Assembly (NCBI RefSeq): GCF_019884725.1
Contig: NZ_CP082322.1
Coordinates: 744,001 to 808,000, forward strand
Reading direction: 5' to 3'
Origin: Leucobacter tenebrionis
GTDB taxonomy: Bacteria > Actinomycetota > Actinomycetes > Actinomycetales > Microbacteriaceae
Length of the DNA: 64,000 nt
How positions within the stretch are numbered: the first letter of the stretch is position 1; each line of letters begins with the position of its first letter. Below are positions 53,417 to 63,758 of the stretch, piece after piece. The translations under genes were made by a program, and so were the position numbers. The notes beneath the pieces were generated by a model. The model made no database searches, had not been told where the DNA came from, and worked only from the letters and a program-made list of their open reading frames with translations.

Positions 53417-54292
53417 CTACGGCAGCTCGATCTCCCCGGTGTAGACCAGCTCCGCGGGGCCGTTCAGCGAGACGTGCTCGCCCTCCTCGGTCGGGAACAT
53501 GCGCACCGCGAGTCGCCCGCCGGGCACGTCCACGCGCCAGTGGTTCGGCATCCCCTCGCCTCCCCAGTGCCGGAACGCCAGCGCTGCGGCCGCGGTGCCC
53601 GTGCCGCATGAGAGGGTCTCCCCCACGCCGCGCTCGTGCACGCGCATGCGGATGCGCGCGATCCCGTCCTTGATGAGCGGATCCTCGGGCACCACGAACT
53701 CCACGTTGGCGCCCTCCGCGGGCGCCGGGTCGAGCGACGGGGCGCGGTGCAGGTCGAGGCCCTCGAGTTCTCCCACATGCGCAAGAGCCGTCACCACGTG
53801 CGGGTTGCCGAGGTCGATCCCGAGACCCGGGCGGGCCACATCCAGGCCGTAGGCGGAGACGAGCCGATCCTCCGCGAGGCGCCAGCGCCCCAGGTCGACC
53901 GTGTAGCCCGAGACGCCGGCGAGCACGTCCTTCACACCGGCGCGCGTGCCGATGGGCAGGGTGTCGCGGCGCTCGGGGGCGACCAGCCCCTCGGTGATGA
54001 GGTAGTGGGCGTAGACCCGGATCCCGTTGCCGCACATCTCGGCGGGCGTGCCGTCGGCATTCCAGTAGTCCATGAACCACTCGGCCTCGGGTTCCTCGGC
54101 GAGCACCGCTGCCCCCTCGGGGATCGCGCGCGAACGCACCGCGCGGATCACCCCGTCGGCTCCGACACCGAAGCGGCGGTCGCAGAGGAAGCGGATCTGC
54201 TCGGGGCTCAGGGGCCGCTCGCCCTCGGGGTCGGTGAACAGCACGAAATCGTTGCCCGTGCCATGGCCCTTGGTGAACGCGAGGGTGCTCAT
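53417..54292 (-). CDS. dapF: Diaminopimelate epimerase
   Basis: 291 residues. Two catalytic cysteines: in [13 protein letters not shown] and in [12 protein letters not shown]. It converts LL- to meso-diaminopimelate for lysine and peptidoglycan. TAGACT lies 6 nt before the ATG, so a leaderless transcript is likely; the preceding GTG at 54295 is the alternative. Confidence 0.95.
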   Translation of the reverse strand: MSTLAFTKGHGTGNDFVLFTDPEGERPLSPEQIRFLCDRRFGVGADGVIRAVRSRAIPEGAAVLAEEPEAEWFMDYWNADGTPAEMCGNGIRVYAHYLITEGLVAPERRDTLPIGTRAGVKDVLAGVSGYTVDLGRWRLAEDRLVSAYGLDVARPGLGIDLGNPHVVTALAHVGELEGLDLHRAPSLDPAPAEGANVEFVVPEDPLIKDGIARIRMRVHERGVGETLSCGTGTAAAALAFRHWGGEGMPNHWRVDVPGGRLAVRMFPTEEGEHVSLNGPAELVYTGEIELP

Positions 54293-54298
54293 CACTCC

Positions 54299-54304
54299 AG
54301 TCTA
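54299..54304 (-). promoter_or_regulatory. -10 box of leaderless dapF promoter
   Basis: TAGACT on the minus strand, 6 nt before the dapF ATG. Confidence 0.5.
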
Positions 54305-54317
54305 GAGCGCTCTCCGC

Positions 54318-55622
54318 TCAGTACATGATGCTCAGGAAGGGTGCGCCGTCGATCCGCAGCGCCGCATCGAGCGCGGCGACGGCAGCGGCGTCGCCGCGCA
54401 CCCGCCCGGCCTGCGCGAGCGAGCGCGCCGACACCCCGCCCAGGTACAGCGACGCGAGCTCTCCGACGCCCAGGTCGATCTCCGCCTCCGCATCGGGCGC
54501 CGCCACCGCACGGCACGATCCGTCGCTCCCGCTCTCCAACCGCCACGAGCCGCCCGCGATCCCGAGCGGGTCCTCGACCCGCAGCACGACGTCGAGCGGT
54601 GCCGCCATGCTGCGCCCGGCGAACGCGGCGGGCACGTCGAGCACGCGCAGCCAGCCGTGATCCTCGACAGTGCGGACGGCGGCCCGGGAATCCGCGACCA
54701 GCCACGGCAGCGGCTCGTCGAGCGAGATCATCTCCGCCGTGACCGTGCCGACGAGGTCGTGCTGCAGCGCGAACCGCCACAGCGCCGCGTGCGCGTCGGA
54801 GGTCTCGCCGATCAGGTGGCGGATCTCGAGACGGGAACGCGCCCAGTCAGTATCGGACTCGACGATGCGGAAGGCCATCGCGCCGCGGAGCACGCCCTCG
54901 GGGTCGAGGTACCGCACCGCGCGAACGCTCGACCCGTGGGGATCCCCCGGCACCGCCCCCGAGAGCTGCCGCCAGCGCAGCGGCCAGCCGGCGATCTCTC
55001 CGACGCGGGACGCCCGGGTGCGCTCGTGCAGCTCCCCGAAGGCCTCGGCGGCGTCCTCGCGGTCGACGTACTGCAGAGAACCGCGCGGATCCGTGCCACC
55101 CCACCCCGCACGGCGGGTATCGACACGCCACCGCGTCTGCCAGGTGGCGGGGCCGAAGCCGTAACGACCGTAGATGGTCGCCTCGGATGCGGTGAGCCCC
55201 GCGAGAGGCACACCGGCTGCGGCCGCGGCTCGAAGCTCGCCCTCCAGCATCGCCCTCGCGATCCCACGCCGCCTGTGCGTCGGGGCGACCGTGACCTCGC
55301 TGACGGCCCACATGGGCAGCTCGCCGCCCGGAATCGTCAGCGGCGCGATCCACGACCCCACGGTCGCGACCGGCAGGTCACGCTGGGGGCTCGTCGCGTC
55401 GAACACGCCGATGAGGCGCCGGCCGAGCTGCCCGGTCCGCGCGGCCTCGATCTTCTCCGCAGTGGGTTCGCTCTCGATGAAGCCGCGCGCGATCGCGCGG
55501 ATGAATGCGTCGAGGGCGGGCTCGTCCGCCGCGTCCACCCTGCGGTAGTCGAGGCCTCTCGCTCGGAGTCGCTCGCGGGAGTCGCTGTCCAGTTCTACGG
55601 TTCGCGCGTCAGGCAGAATCAT
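54318..55622 (-). CDS. Eis-like GNAT N-acetyltransferase
   Basis: 434 residues, full Eis-type layout. The N-terminal GNAT domain has acetyl-CoA motif VAPTHRRRGIARAMLEGEL (about residues 112-130) and the YGRYGFGPAT sequence. A second GNAT-like domain and a C-terminal SCP2-like part follow, ending SIMY with a terminal carboxylate as in Eis proteins. Members acetylate amines, including aminoglycosides in mycobacteria. The substrate here is unknown. Confidence 0.88.
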   Translation of the reverse strand: MILPDARTVELDSDSRERLRARGLDYRRVDAADEPALDAFIRAIARGFIESEPTAEKIEAARTGQLGRRLIGVFDATSPQRDLPVATVGSWIAPLTIPGGELPMWAVSEVTVAPTHRRRGIARAMLEGELRAAAAAGVPLAGLTASEATIYGRYGFGPATWQTRWRVDTRRAGWGGTDPRGSLQYVDREDAAEAFGELHERTRASRVGEIAGWPLRWRQLSGAVPGDPHGSSVRAVRYLDPEGVLRGAMAFRIVESDTDWARSRLEIRHLIGETSDAHAALWRFALQHDLVGTVTAEMISLDEPLPWLVADSRAAVRTVEDHGWLRVLDVPAAFAGRSMAAPLDVVLRVEDPLGIAGGSWRLESGSDGSCRAVAAPDAEAEIDLGVGELASLYLGGVSARSLAQAGRVRGDAAAVAALDAALRIDGAPFLSIMY

Positions 55623-55714
55623 GGTTCCAGCCTATGGGCACCGGCGTCTGCGCCGCAGTCACTTGCGCTCAGCGCGGTTTCATGCCAACTCGATCGCCTG
55701 CGCCGTTTTCACCG

Positions 55715-56137
55715 TCAATCGATGATGAGGCGTTTACCGAGGGTGCTGACCTTCGAGGGCTCGTAACCGAGTCGCTCGTAGAAGTCCAGCACCGCGGGAT
55801 TATCGCTTCGCACCATGAGCTGAGCCTTGGGACATCCCAGGTCCCGCAGGCCCTCTTCGGCCTCGCGGACGAGCTGCGTCGCGATCCCGCGCCCGCGATG
55901 CTCGGGGTCGGTCGCCAAGTAGTACAACCAGCCGCGGTGCCCGTCGTAGCCGGCCATGATCGAACCGACGACGCTCTCACGGAAAACTGCGACTCTGAAC
56001 AGTTCCGGCTGCACGCTCAGCTTTCGAGCGATATCGGCGCGCGGATCGTTCCATGGCCGCGTGAGGCCGCAGGCTTCCCACAGCGCCACGACCGCCTCCG
56101 TGTCGTCCTCTACGAAGCGTCTTGTGTGAACATTCAT
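55715..56137 (-). CDS. GNAT acetyltransferase, YpeA-like
   Basis: 140 residues, single GNAT domain. Acetyl-CoA loop [20 protein letters not shown] and [22 protein letters not shown] are typical. Its ATG overlaps the miaA stop by 4 bp, so it is cotranslated with miaA. Substrate unknown. Confidence 0.88.
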   Translation of the reverse strand: MNVHTRRFVEDDTEAVVALWEACGLTRPWNDPRADIARKLSVQPELFRVAVFRESVVGSIMAGYDGHRGWLYYLATDPEHRGRGIATQLVREAEEGLRDLGCPKAQLMVRSDNPAVLDFYERLGYEPSKVSTLGKRLIID

Positions 56138-57069
56138 GCGAACTCGATCTCCTCGGCATCCGGGCTGTCCAACCGCTGCACGCCGGGGTAGCGTTTGAAC
56201 CAGCTGACCTGGCGGCGGGCGTACCGACGAGTGAGCGCCTGCGTCTCGGCGATCGCCTCGGCCTCGCTCAGGTCGCCGCGCAGCTGCGCGAGCGCCTGGG
56301 CGTAGCCGATGGCCCGGCTCGCGGTCTTCCCCTGTTCGAGGCGGTTCGGGATCAGCGCACGCACCTCGTCGAGCAGCCCGTCGGCCCACATCTGCTCCAC
56401 GCGCCGGTCGAGGCGCTCCACCAGGGTCGCCCGCTCGCAGCGCACGCCGACGATACGGGTCATCGGCCCGGCCGCGGTGTCTGGCCTCCAGAGTCGCGGC
56501 TCCGCGGGCAGCGTCACCTGCGCGTCGCCGCCGAGAAGCGCGACCTCGAGAGCTCGGATCACGCGCCGCGGGTTGCGGGTGTCGACCGCCGCCGCGGTCT
56601 CGGGGGCGAGATCCGCGAGCTTCGCGAGCAGCGGCGCGACGCCGCTCTCCGCGAACTCGGTCTCGAGCCGGGAGCGCAGCGCATCATCGCGCGGAGGAAA
56701 CGCGAAGTCGAAGATGACACTCGAGACGTAGAGTCCGGATCCGCCGACCAGGATCGCGTCGGCGCCGCGGGCGTGGATCGCCTCGATGGCCTCACGAGCA
56801 GCGGGCTGATACCAGGCGACGGCAGCCTCGTCGCCCGGATCGAGCACATCGAAGAGGTGGTGCGGGATCCCCCGCCGCTCCGCGACGGGCAGCTTGGCCG
56901 TGCCGATATCCATGCCGCGGTACAGCTGCATGGCATCGGCGTTCACGATCTCGGCGGGACGGCCGGCCGCTGCGAGGCGATCGGCGAGATCGAGCGAGAG
57001 CGCGGACTTGCCGGTGCCGGTCGCACCGACGATCGTCCAGAGCTGCGGCGGGCGTGCGGCCTCAGTCAC
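56134..57069 (-). CDS. miaA: tRNA dimethylallyltransferase
   Basis: 311 residues. P-loop [12 protein letters not shown] (residues 13-24), [15 protein letters not shown] and HHLFDVLDP are MiaA signatures. It adds the dimethylallyl group to A37 of tRNAs reading U-initial codons. The GTG start overlaps the miaB stop by 8 bp, so the two successive A37-modifying enzymes are coupled. Confidence 0.95.
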   Translation of the reverse strand: MTEAARPPQLWTIVGATGTGKSALSLDLADRLAAAGRPAEIVNADAMQLYRGMDIGTAKLPVAERRGIPHHLFDVLDPGDEAAVAWYQPAAREAIEAIHARGADAILVGGSGLYVSSVIFDFAFPPRDDALRSRLETEFAESGVAPLLAKLADLAPETAAAVDTRNPRRVIRALEVALLGGDAQVTLPAEPRLWRPDTAAGPMTRIVGVRCERATLVERLDRRVEQMWADGLLDEVRALIPNRLEQGKTASRAIGYAQALAQLRGDLSEAEAIAETQALTRRYARRQVSWFKRYPGVQRLDSPDAEEIEFA

Positions 57070-58603
57070 GGGTTCGGATCGTGGGCAGCCCGAGGTTCAC
57101 GGCTTTCGGGGCACCGCCCGCAGCGGGGGTCGGCACCCCGCAGCTGTCCGCCTGACGGCGGTCCCACGCGTCGCCCGCGCGGGTGCGGCGCACGCTGTAG
57201 ACATCGGTGAGGTCGGCGATGAGGAAGTGGGGTGCGGCCGACGTGATCTGCACGGAGACGGTGTCTCCCGGCCGCGGTTCCTCCGCTCCTTCTGGCACGG
57301 CGAAGTGCACGAGACGGTTGTCTTCGGCTCGGCCGGAGAGCCTGCGCGTGGTCGCGTCTTTCTTGCCCTCGCCCGATGAGACCAGCACCTCGACGGTGCG
57401 GCCGATCTGCGCCTGGTTCTCCTCGAGCGAGATGCGCTCCTGCAGCGCCATGAGCCGCTCGTAGCGCTCCTGCACGACCTCTTTCGGCAGCTGCCCGTCC
57501 ATGGTCGCCGCGGGGGTGCCGGGGCGGATCGAGTACTGGAAGGTGAAGGCGCTCGAGAAGCGCGACTGCTCGACGACGCGCAGCGTGTCCTCGAAGTCCT
57601 CATCGGTCTCGCCGGGGAAGCCGACGATGATGTCGGTGGTGATCGCGGCGTGCGGGATGCGCTCTCGCACCGCCTCGAGGATGCCGAGGAACTTCTTGGA
57701 GCGGTAGGAGCGCCGCATGGCCTTGAGCACGGTGTCGGAACCCGACTGCAGCGGCATGTGCAGAGAGGGCATGACGTTGGGGGTCTCGGCCATCGCGGCG
57801 ATCACGTCGTCGGTGAACGCGGCCGGGTGGGGGCTCGTGAATCGCACCCGCTCGAGGCCCTCGATGTCGCCCATCGCGCGCAGCAGCTTGCCGAAGGCCT
57901 GACGGTCGCCGAACTCGACCCCGTAGGTGTTCACGTTCTGCCCCAGTAGCGTGACCTCGACGGCGCCGTCGTCGACGAGTGCCTGCACCTCGGCGAGGAT
58001 GTCGCCGGGGCGACGATCCTTCTCCTTGCCGCGCAGGGAGGGCACGATGCAGAAGGTGCAGGTGTTGTTGCAGCCGACCGAGATGGACACCCAGCCGCTG
58101 GAGGCCGAGTCGCGCTTGGTCGGGAGCGTGGACGGGAAGACCTCGAGGGATTCGAGGATCTCGACCTGCGCCTCCGCATTGTGGCGTGCGCGTTCGAGCA
58201 GCGCCGGCAGCGACCCCATGTTGTGGGTGCCGAAGACGACGTCGACCCAGGGCGCCTTCTCCACGATGGTGCCCTGATCCTTCTGGGCGAGGCAGCCGCC
58301 CACTGCGATCTGCATGCCCTCCCGCTCGCGCTTCACGCCTGCGAGGTGCCCGAGGTTGCCGTAGAGCTTGTTGGCGGCGTTCTCGCGTACGGCGCAGGTA
58401 TTGATGACCACCACGTCGGCGTCCTCGGCGGTTTCAGCCGCGATATAACCCGCGGCCTCGAGCGACCCCGAGAGACGCTCGGAGTCGTGCACGTTCATCT
58501 GGCAGCCGAGCGTGCGCACCGTGTAGCTGCGGGGGCTGCCGTCGGGGCGGAGCGCGGCGGGCGAAGGGGCGATCTCGGTCGGGTCGGCGGTGGCGAGAGT
58601 CAT
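57062..58603 (-). CDS. miaB: tRNA-2-methylthio-N6-dimethylallyladenosine synthase
   Basis: 513 residues. N-terminal cluster cysteines in [16 protein letters not shown] and VGGCLAQ. Radical-SAM CxxxCxxC in [13 protein letters not shown]-terminal TRAM domain (about 400-465). It thiomethylates i6A37. TAGAAT is 7 nt before the ATG at 58603. The C-terminal 50 residues beyond TRAM are variable. Confidence 0.95.
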   Translation of the reverse strand: MTLATADPTEIAPSPAALRPDGSPRSYTVRTLGCQMNVHDSERLSGSLEAAGYIAAETAEDADVVVINTCAVRENAANKLYGNLGHLAGVKREREGMQIAVGGCLAQKDQGTIVEKAPWVDVVFGTHNMGSLPALLERARHNAEAQVEILESLEVFPSTLPTKRDSASSGWVSISVGCNNTCTFCIVPSLRGKEKDRRPGDILAEVQALVDDGAVEVTLLGQNVNTYGVEFGDRQAFGKLLRAMGDIEGLERVRFTSPHPAAFTDDVIAAMAETPNVMPSLHMPLQSGSDTVLKAMRRSYRSKKFLGILEAVRERIPHAAITTDIIVGFPGETDEDFEDTLRVVEQSRFSSAFTFQYSIRPGTPAATMDGQLPKEVVQERYERLMALQERISLEENQAQIGRTVEVLVSSGEGKKDATTRRLSGRAEDNRLVHFAVPEGAEEPRPGDTVSVQITSAAPHFLIADLTDVYSVRRTRAGDAWDRRQADSCGVPTPAAGGAPKAVNLGLPTIRTRD

Positions 58604-58610
58604 GGAGACG

Positions 58611-58616
58611 ATTCTA
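58611..58616 (-). promoter_or_regulatory. -10 box of leaderless miaB promoter
   Basis: TAGAAT on the minus strand, 7 nt before the miaB ATG. Confidence 0.5.
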
Positions 58617-59060
58617 CCTTCGGACGCCGAAGGCCCTGCCGCCCGCGGGGTTGTTTCGAAGTCGCTGTGTCGTCGTCGCTGTTTCGTGTTCTTGTGCCTC
58701 GCGTCGCTCCTATCCGACGCATCGTCCTTTGCGCTCCGTCGCAGGTTGCTCCCGCCGGGGTTTCGACACGGGCCTCTGTGGGCGAGATCATCTTCCACTC
58801 CTGCCCGAGTGCTGCCGAAAGAAGGATTTCGCAGGTAGGACCGTGATCCCGCGTGCGGAATCCGTATCTCGACAGAGGTGCCGGCCCAGCGGCGAACGGT
58901 CGGCTCGCCCAGCCGGCGGTCTAAGTTCACGTCGCTTCGCCGCCCCTCAGCCTCGCCACTCTCCACTTATCACAGCGGCGAGGCGACGTCCCCGTTTACG
59001 GTTTGCCGGACCAGCCACGACACGGCTGCGTTGAGCTACCCGACGACCGCGCCCAGCAGA
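58617..59060. other. 444-bp gene-free gap between recX and miaB
   Basis: I see no convincing gene, tRNA or terminator here. Base composition is somewhat lower in G+C than flanking genes, with several TTTCG-containing stretches near 58650-58690 and 58760. An upstream extension of the miaB frame runs open but has no start signal. Confidence 0.4.
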
Positions 59061-59927
59061 TCAGCGGAAGCGCACTCCCGATCCTCCCCCGTTGCCGTCG
59101 AGGGCTTCCTTCGCGGCACGCATCGCCGGTTCGCCCGACCATCCCCGCCGCGCGAGGAACCCGAGCAGACGGCGCTCGGCCGTCTGACGGTCGAGGCCGC
59201 CGAGCTTGCGCGCCCGGTCCTGGGCTGCCTCCCGCAGCAGCCCGAACTCCTCGTCGGTGTCGAGCTCGCCGACGGCCTCTTCGATGATCGCGTCGGGGAG
59301 CCGTCGTTCGCGCAGTTTCATGCGGATCTGCGTTCGGCTCGCCCGCTTCGTCTCGCGGAGCTTCTCGGTAACGGCGCGTGCCAGACCGAGATCGTCGAGG
59401 TAGTGGCTCTCCTCGAACTCGGCGATCACAGCCTCGACCTCGTGCGCAGGGTGCTCGAGCCGACCCAGTTCCTCGCGCAACTCCCCGCTGGAGCGAGCTC
59501 TACGCGCCAGCAGTCGCACACCGTCCTCGTAGGCGGACGCTCGATCCGGATCGTCTGCACCCCCGGTATGCTCAGCGAAGAACTCGGGAGTGCTCGACTC
59601 AGACACCTTCGAAACCGCGGAGGCCCCGGGCTCAGCAGCCCCGCTCAGCGCAACAGTGGCCGGTTCGCCGGCGCCGACCCAAGGGCCGACCGCTACCCCC
59701 GCTTCGGCAGCAGCGCTCTCGGAGGCCGCCGAGGCCTCGCCCGCCTCTGCCGCCGGCTCCTTAGATGCGGGGTCCGGCTCCTCAGATGCGGGGTTCGGTG
59801 AAGACGACCGCCCCCACCCACGATCACCGAGCAACGAACGCAGCTCGATCACCTCGGCGAGATCGGGTCGGCTCTCCTCCCCGCCCGCGGGGCGCTCCTC
59901 GGGCGGGGGCAGGAATCGAACAGCCAC
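59061..59927 (-). CDS. recX: RecX, RecA modulator, with long N-terminal extension
   Basis: 288 residues; typical RecX is 150-200. The RecX helical repeats occupy about 128-280 (DGVRLLARRARSSGELREEL ... HYLDDLGLARAV ... RRLLGFLARRGW). Residues about 40-125 are a Ser/Glu/Ala/Pro-rich low-complexity linker. RecX binds RecA filaments and limits or stabilises them. It follows recA by 4 bp with GTG start. Confidence 0.92.
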   Translation of the reverse strand: MAVRFLPPPEERPAGGEESRPDLAEVIELRSLLGDRGWGRSSSPNPASEEPDPASKEPAAEAGEASAASESAAAEAGVAVGPWVGAGEPATVALSGAAEPGASAVSKVSESSTPEFFAEHTGGADDPDRASAYEDGVRLLARRARSSGELREELGRLEHPAHEVEAVIAEFEESHYLDDLGLARAVTEKLRETKRASRTQIRMKLRERRLPDAIIEEAVGELDTDEEFGLLREAAQDRARKLGGLDRQTAERRLLGFLARRGWSGEPAMRAAKEALDGNGGGSGVRFR

Positions 59928-59931
59928 CGGC

Positions 59932-61026
<1,095 letters not shown>

Positions 61027-61132
61027 GAGCTTGCTCCTTCAATACGGGCGGCGACGCCGCTGACCTGCTGCCTACCGACTGTCTCGACCCCGATGATGGG
61101 GCAGACAAGGCATTGATATCCGGTTGCTTCAC

Positions 61133-61164
61133 ACCCTAGGACGGACCACTGACATTCATGGATC
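61133..61164 (-). promoter_or_regulatory. recA PafBC/RecA-NDp-like promoter
   Basis: On the minus strand: TGTCAGTG (61147-61154), exactly 8 bases, TAGGGT (61133-61138), which fits the mycobacterial consensus tTGTCRgtg-N8-TAnnnT. The 20-bp block 61145-61164 containing the -35 part is identical to the block upstream of the divS-like gene (29152-29171). Confidence 0.75.
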
Positions 61165-61224
61165 GAGCGGAGAATCTGAGGATAAGTCGGCGAATCGGCT
61201 ACCTGTGGACGAAGTTACCACGAC

Positions 61225-61240
61225 TCGAACACATATTCGA
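61225..61240. promoter_or_regulatory. LexA (SOS) box of recA
   Basis: TCGAACACATATTCGA has perfect TCGAA/TTCGA half sites of the actinobacterial LexA box. It is about 200 bp upstream of recA and 135 bp upstream of the divergent lipoprotein gene. Confidence 0.75.
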
Positions 61241-61374
61241 ACAACACACCGGGAGACACGCTCATCGAGCATGCCGCGCGAATGAGGCAAGACCCCTTCT
61301 ATAGGCAGAACCAGCGCGCAGGTGAGACACTTCTGAGCACCACCGCCGAAGAGGACCGGGGCAGGGAGGTTTCG

Positions 61375-61791
61375 ATGAGAACAGCCAGGGCGGCGCCCAG
61401 CAGAATCCTCGCCGCCATGTCACTGGCAACCATTGCCTTCGCACCCGTCGTCACGGGCTGCAGCGCCGAAGCCAAGCGCCAGGACCCACGCGACCCCAAC
61501 ACGAGAAGCGTGATCCTCGGCAAATGGACTTCCGACTCAACCCCCGGGGTGCGACTCAGTATTGAGCCGAACTTCTTCGGCATAGGCGGTAGATGCGCGT
61601 CGGCGGGGAGTTGGACTCCGAAAGAGGGGGCCTTTGCCGCACGAGTCGAAACGGTTCCGGAGATCGGAGGATGCCCCGAAACCATGACGCTCGACATGTA
61701 CGAGATCAACGGCTTCCGCCTGACCGACGATCAGAAGCTGATCGTCACCGACAGCAAAGGCCACGAGGAATCATTCTCGGAGCAGGAATGA
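61375..61791 (+). CDS. Putative lipoprotein, 138 residues
   Basis: Lipobox VVTGC (Cys29) after a hydrophobic signal. The mature domain has two cysteines and the sequence KWTSDSTPGVRLSIEPNFFGIGG, resembling small beta-rich secreted domains of unknown function. GGGAGG lies 6 nt before ATG 61375. Divergent from recA with an SOS box between them. Confidence 0.72.
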   Translation: MRTARAAPSRILAAMSLATIAFAPVVTGCSAEAKRQDPRDPNTRSVILGKWTSDSTPGVRLSIEPNFFGIGGRCASAGSWTPKEGAFAARVETVPEIGGCPETMTLDMYEINGFRLTDDQKLIVTDSKGHEESFSEQE

Positions 61792-61859
61792 CGCACCGCC
61801 GAGACTCACTCACGAGAATGAACCGCGACGCCAGGCGATAGAGCGCAGGCGCACCGTCA

Positions 61860-62081
61860 TTATTCTCGAGGATCGATGAGCCCGCGCCCGTGACGCCGCT
61901 CGACGGGAACGTCGAGATCCGCGCAGAGCGCCTGCCAGACCTCGCGCGCGGGAACCCCGCGATCGAGGGCGTCGCTCGGCGTACCACCGAGCGACGCCAG
62001 CCAGTGATCACGGATCAGCACTCCGGAGTAGTCGGCGCCGAACTCGTCGGCGCAGGCTCGCCGAAACTCACTCAGCTTCAC
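61860..62081 (-). CDS. DUF3046 family protein
   Basis: 73 residues beginning with GTG. KLSEFRRACADEFG and the VWQALCADLDVPVERRHG motif match DUF3046, a small protein conserved upstream of recA in actinobacteria (Rv2738c type). Function unknown. 6 bp after clgR. Confidence 0.9.
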   Translation of the reverse strand: MKLSEFRRACADEFGADYSGVLIRDHWLASLGGTPSDALDRGVPAREVWQALCADLDVPVERRHGRGLIDPRE

Positions 62082-62087
62082 GAAGAG

Positions 62088-62408
62088 TTACGACACCAAC
62101 TCAGGCGCGTATCCAGACACGAGCTCGGCAGGAACCGTATCCGGCACCCGACCGGAGAGAGGCATCGAGATACCCTCGACCACGGCGAGCCGCTCGCTCA
62201 CCTCACCCATGATCACGGACAGCGGCGTATCCAGCGCATCGGCGACCGCCGCGAGGATCTCGCTCGAGGCCTCTTTCTGGCCACGCTCCACCTCGCTCAG
62301 GTAGCCGAGCGCAACGCTCGCATCGCCGGCGACCTGTCGTAGCGTGCGCCCCTTCTGCAGCCGGAAGTCACGCAGCACGTCGCCGATCTCCTGACGCATC
62401 AGCACCAT
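62088..62408 (-). CDS. clgR: ClgR-type XRE regulator
   Basis: 106 residues. HTH_3 domain with [49 protein letters not shown] (read in parts). It resembles ClgR, the activator of Clp protease and related genes, and has the usual position between cinA and recA. Strong GAAGGAGGG ribosome site before ATG 62408. Tail LVS fits ClgR C-terminal degradation signals. Confidence 0.88.
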   Translation of the reverse strand: MVLMRQEIGDVLRDFRLQKGRTLRQVAGDASVALGYLSEVERGQKEASSEILAAVADALDTPLSVIMGEVSERLAVVEGISMPLSGRVPDTVPAELVSGYAPELVS

Positions 62409-62425
62409 GTGAACCCTCCTTCACT

Positions 62426-62505
62426 GCATGACTCGGGGTCATGCCTCCACAATACCCGTCCATCGACATGTCGCCACAGCGGGGATGCCCTTCTATTGTG
62501 AAGGG
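62426..62505 (-). promoter_or_regulatory. clgR promoter region with three palindromes
   Basis: GCATGAC-N5-GTCATGC (62426-62444), CGACATGTCG (62464-62473) and CCCTTC-N6-GAAGGG (62488-62505). A -10 TATTGT (62449-62454, minus) lies between. ClgR proteins autoregulate, so one of these could be its site. Confidence 0.45.
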
Positions 62506-62555
62506 AATCACTGGAAACAACCCCGAGACTACCGCGCCTATTCCTGAAACTTTGC

Positions 62556-62584
62556 TGAACTTGAGTCACTCCGACTCAAGTTCA
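62556..62584 (-). terminator. cinA terminator hairpin overlapping its stop codon
   Basis: TGAACTTGAGTC (62556-62567) and its exact reverse complement (62573-62584) form a 12-bp stem with a 5-nt loop. The cinA stop codon (62566-62568) lies within it. Confidence 0.7.
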
Positions 62585-63129
62585 GCCGATCGGGCCAATT
62601 CATTCAGGATCAGTTCCAGTGCCGCGGCTACGGATCCGTTGCGAATATCGCCTCGCTCCCCCGAGAGCGAGTATTCGAGGGAACGCGCCCGCTCTCCCAG
62701 GCACACGCCCACCCACACGGTGCCCACGGCCTGTCCCGTCTGCGGATCCGGCTCGGGGCCCGCGACGCCCGTGGTGGCGATCCCGATATCCGCGGGCACG
62801 GGATCCGCCCCCTCCTCCCGGGGGACCGCGCACACGCGCCTCACGCCGCTCGCCATCTGCCGGGCCACCTCCCCGTCGACGGGCCCCTTCTCGCGCAGCA
62901 ACTCGGCATCCACTCCGAGTACCGAGTGCTTCAGTGCCGTGTCATAGGCGACGACACCACCGGAGAAGACGCGCGAAGAGCCCGGCACCGACACGAACGC
63001 GTCGGCCAGAAGACCCCCGGTCAACGACTCGGCGACCGCGATGCGCAAGCCGCGCGCTGCTGCGATCTCGATCACGGCTCGCGCGAGCTCTCCCCCGGCT
63101 CGGGGCGCTCCCTGACCCACCGGCCTCAT
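62566..63129 (-). CDS. cinA: CinA C-terminal domain protein (nicotinamide-nucleotide amidase type)
   Basis: 187 residues, the stand-alone PncC-type domain. VAESLTGGLLADAFVSVPGSSRVFSGGVVAYDT (read in parts) and IGIATTGVAGPE are signatures. It removes the amide from nicotinamide mononucleotide in family members. ATG overlaps the pgsA stop by 4 bp. Confidence 0.92.
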   Translation of the reverse strand: MRPVGQGAPRAGGELARAVIEIAAARGLRIAVAESLTGGLLADAFVSVPGSSRVFSGGVVAYDTALKHSVLGVDAELLREKGPVDGEVARQMASGVRRVCAVPREEGADPVPADIGIATTGVAGPEPDPQTGQAVGTVWVGVCLGERARSLEYSLSGERGDIRNGSVAAALELILNELARSAELESE

Positions 63130-63722
63130 GCCCGCACCCGGCGAGCGCGCACGAACGCGACGACGTAGTCGATACCGCTCACGATCGTGAGCACGACCGC
63201 GACGGTCATCGTGATCACATTCGCCCAGTACGCGACCGGCGCGGCCGGACCCAGTACGCCGGCGAGCGGCAGCAGCGCGAGGGTGATCGCAACCGATTGC
63301 GCCACCGTCTTGAGCTTGCCCATCCATGCCGCCGCGACCACGACATCGTGCGCGATCATCAGTCGGTGCACGGTGATGCCGATCTCCCGCATCAGCACGA
63401 TCAGCGTCACCCACCAGGGCAGCTCGGCGAGGATCGAGAGCCCCACGAGGGCGGCCCCGGTCAGCGCCTTGTCGGCGATCGGATCGAGCAGTTTGCCGAG
63501 GTCGGTGATCAGATTGCGGGATCGCGCGAGGTAGCCGTCCCAGGCATCGGTAGCGATGGCCAGCACGAAGAACACCGCCGAGGCCCAGCGCAGCGGGCCT
63601 CCCGCTCCTCCGTCTGCGAGCAGCATCCAGAGGAAGAACGGTGTCGCGATGATGCGCGCGATCGTGATGATGTTGGGCGCGTTCCAGTTGCTCGGCTTCA
63701 CCGCCGGATCCTGTGCGGTCAT
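63126..63722 (-). CDS. pgsA: CDP-alcohol phosphatidyltransferase (phosphatidylglycerophosphate synthase)
   Basis: 198 residues, several membrane helices. The catalytic motif D-x2-DG-x2-AR-x8-G-x3-D-x3-D is seen as TDAWDGYLARSRN followed by DLGKLLDPIADK. The product likely makes phosphatidylglycerophosphate. It lies upstream of cinA by overlap and 36 bp after the next gene. Confidence 0.93.
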   Translation of the reverse strand: MTAQDPAVKPSNWNAPNIITIARIIATPFFLWMLLADGGAGGPLRWASAVFFVLAIATDAWDGYLARSRNLITDLGKLLDPIADKALTGAALVGLSILAELPWWVTLIVLMREIGITVHRLMIAHDVVVAAAWMGKLKTVAQSVAITLALLPLAGVLGPAAPVAYWANVITMTVAVVLTIVSGIDYVVAFVRARRVRA

Positions 63723-63758
63723 CTATTCCTCGCGTTCATTCCCCGTAGGGCTGCTCGA

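Noticed and set aside
58604-58966. Upstream extension of the miaB frame by about 120 codons
   Set aside because: No start signal or MiaB-like sequence; the -10 box and ATG at 58603 give the normal N-terminus.
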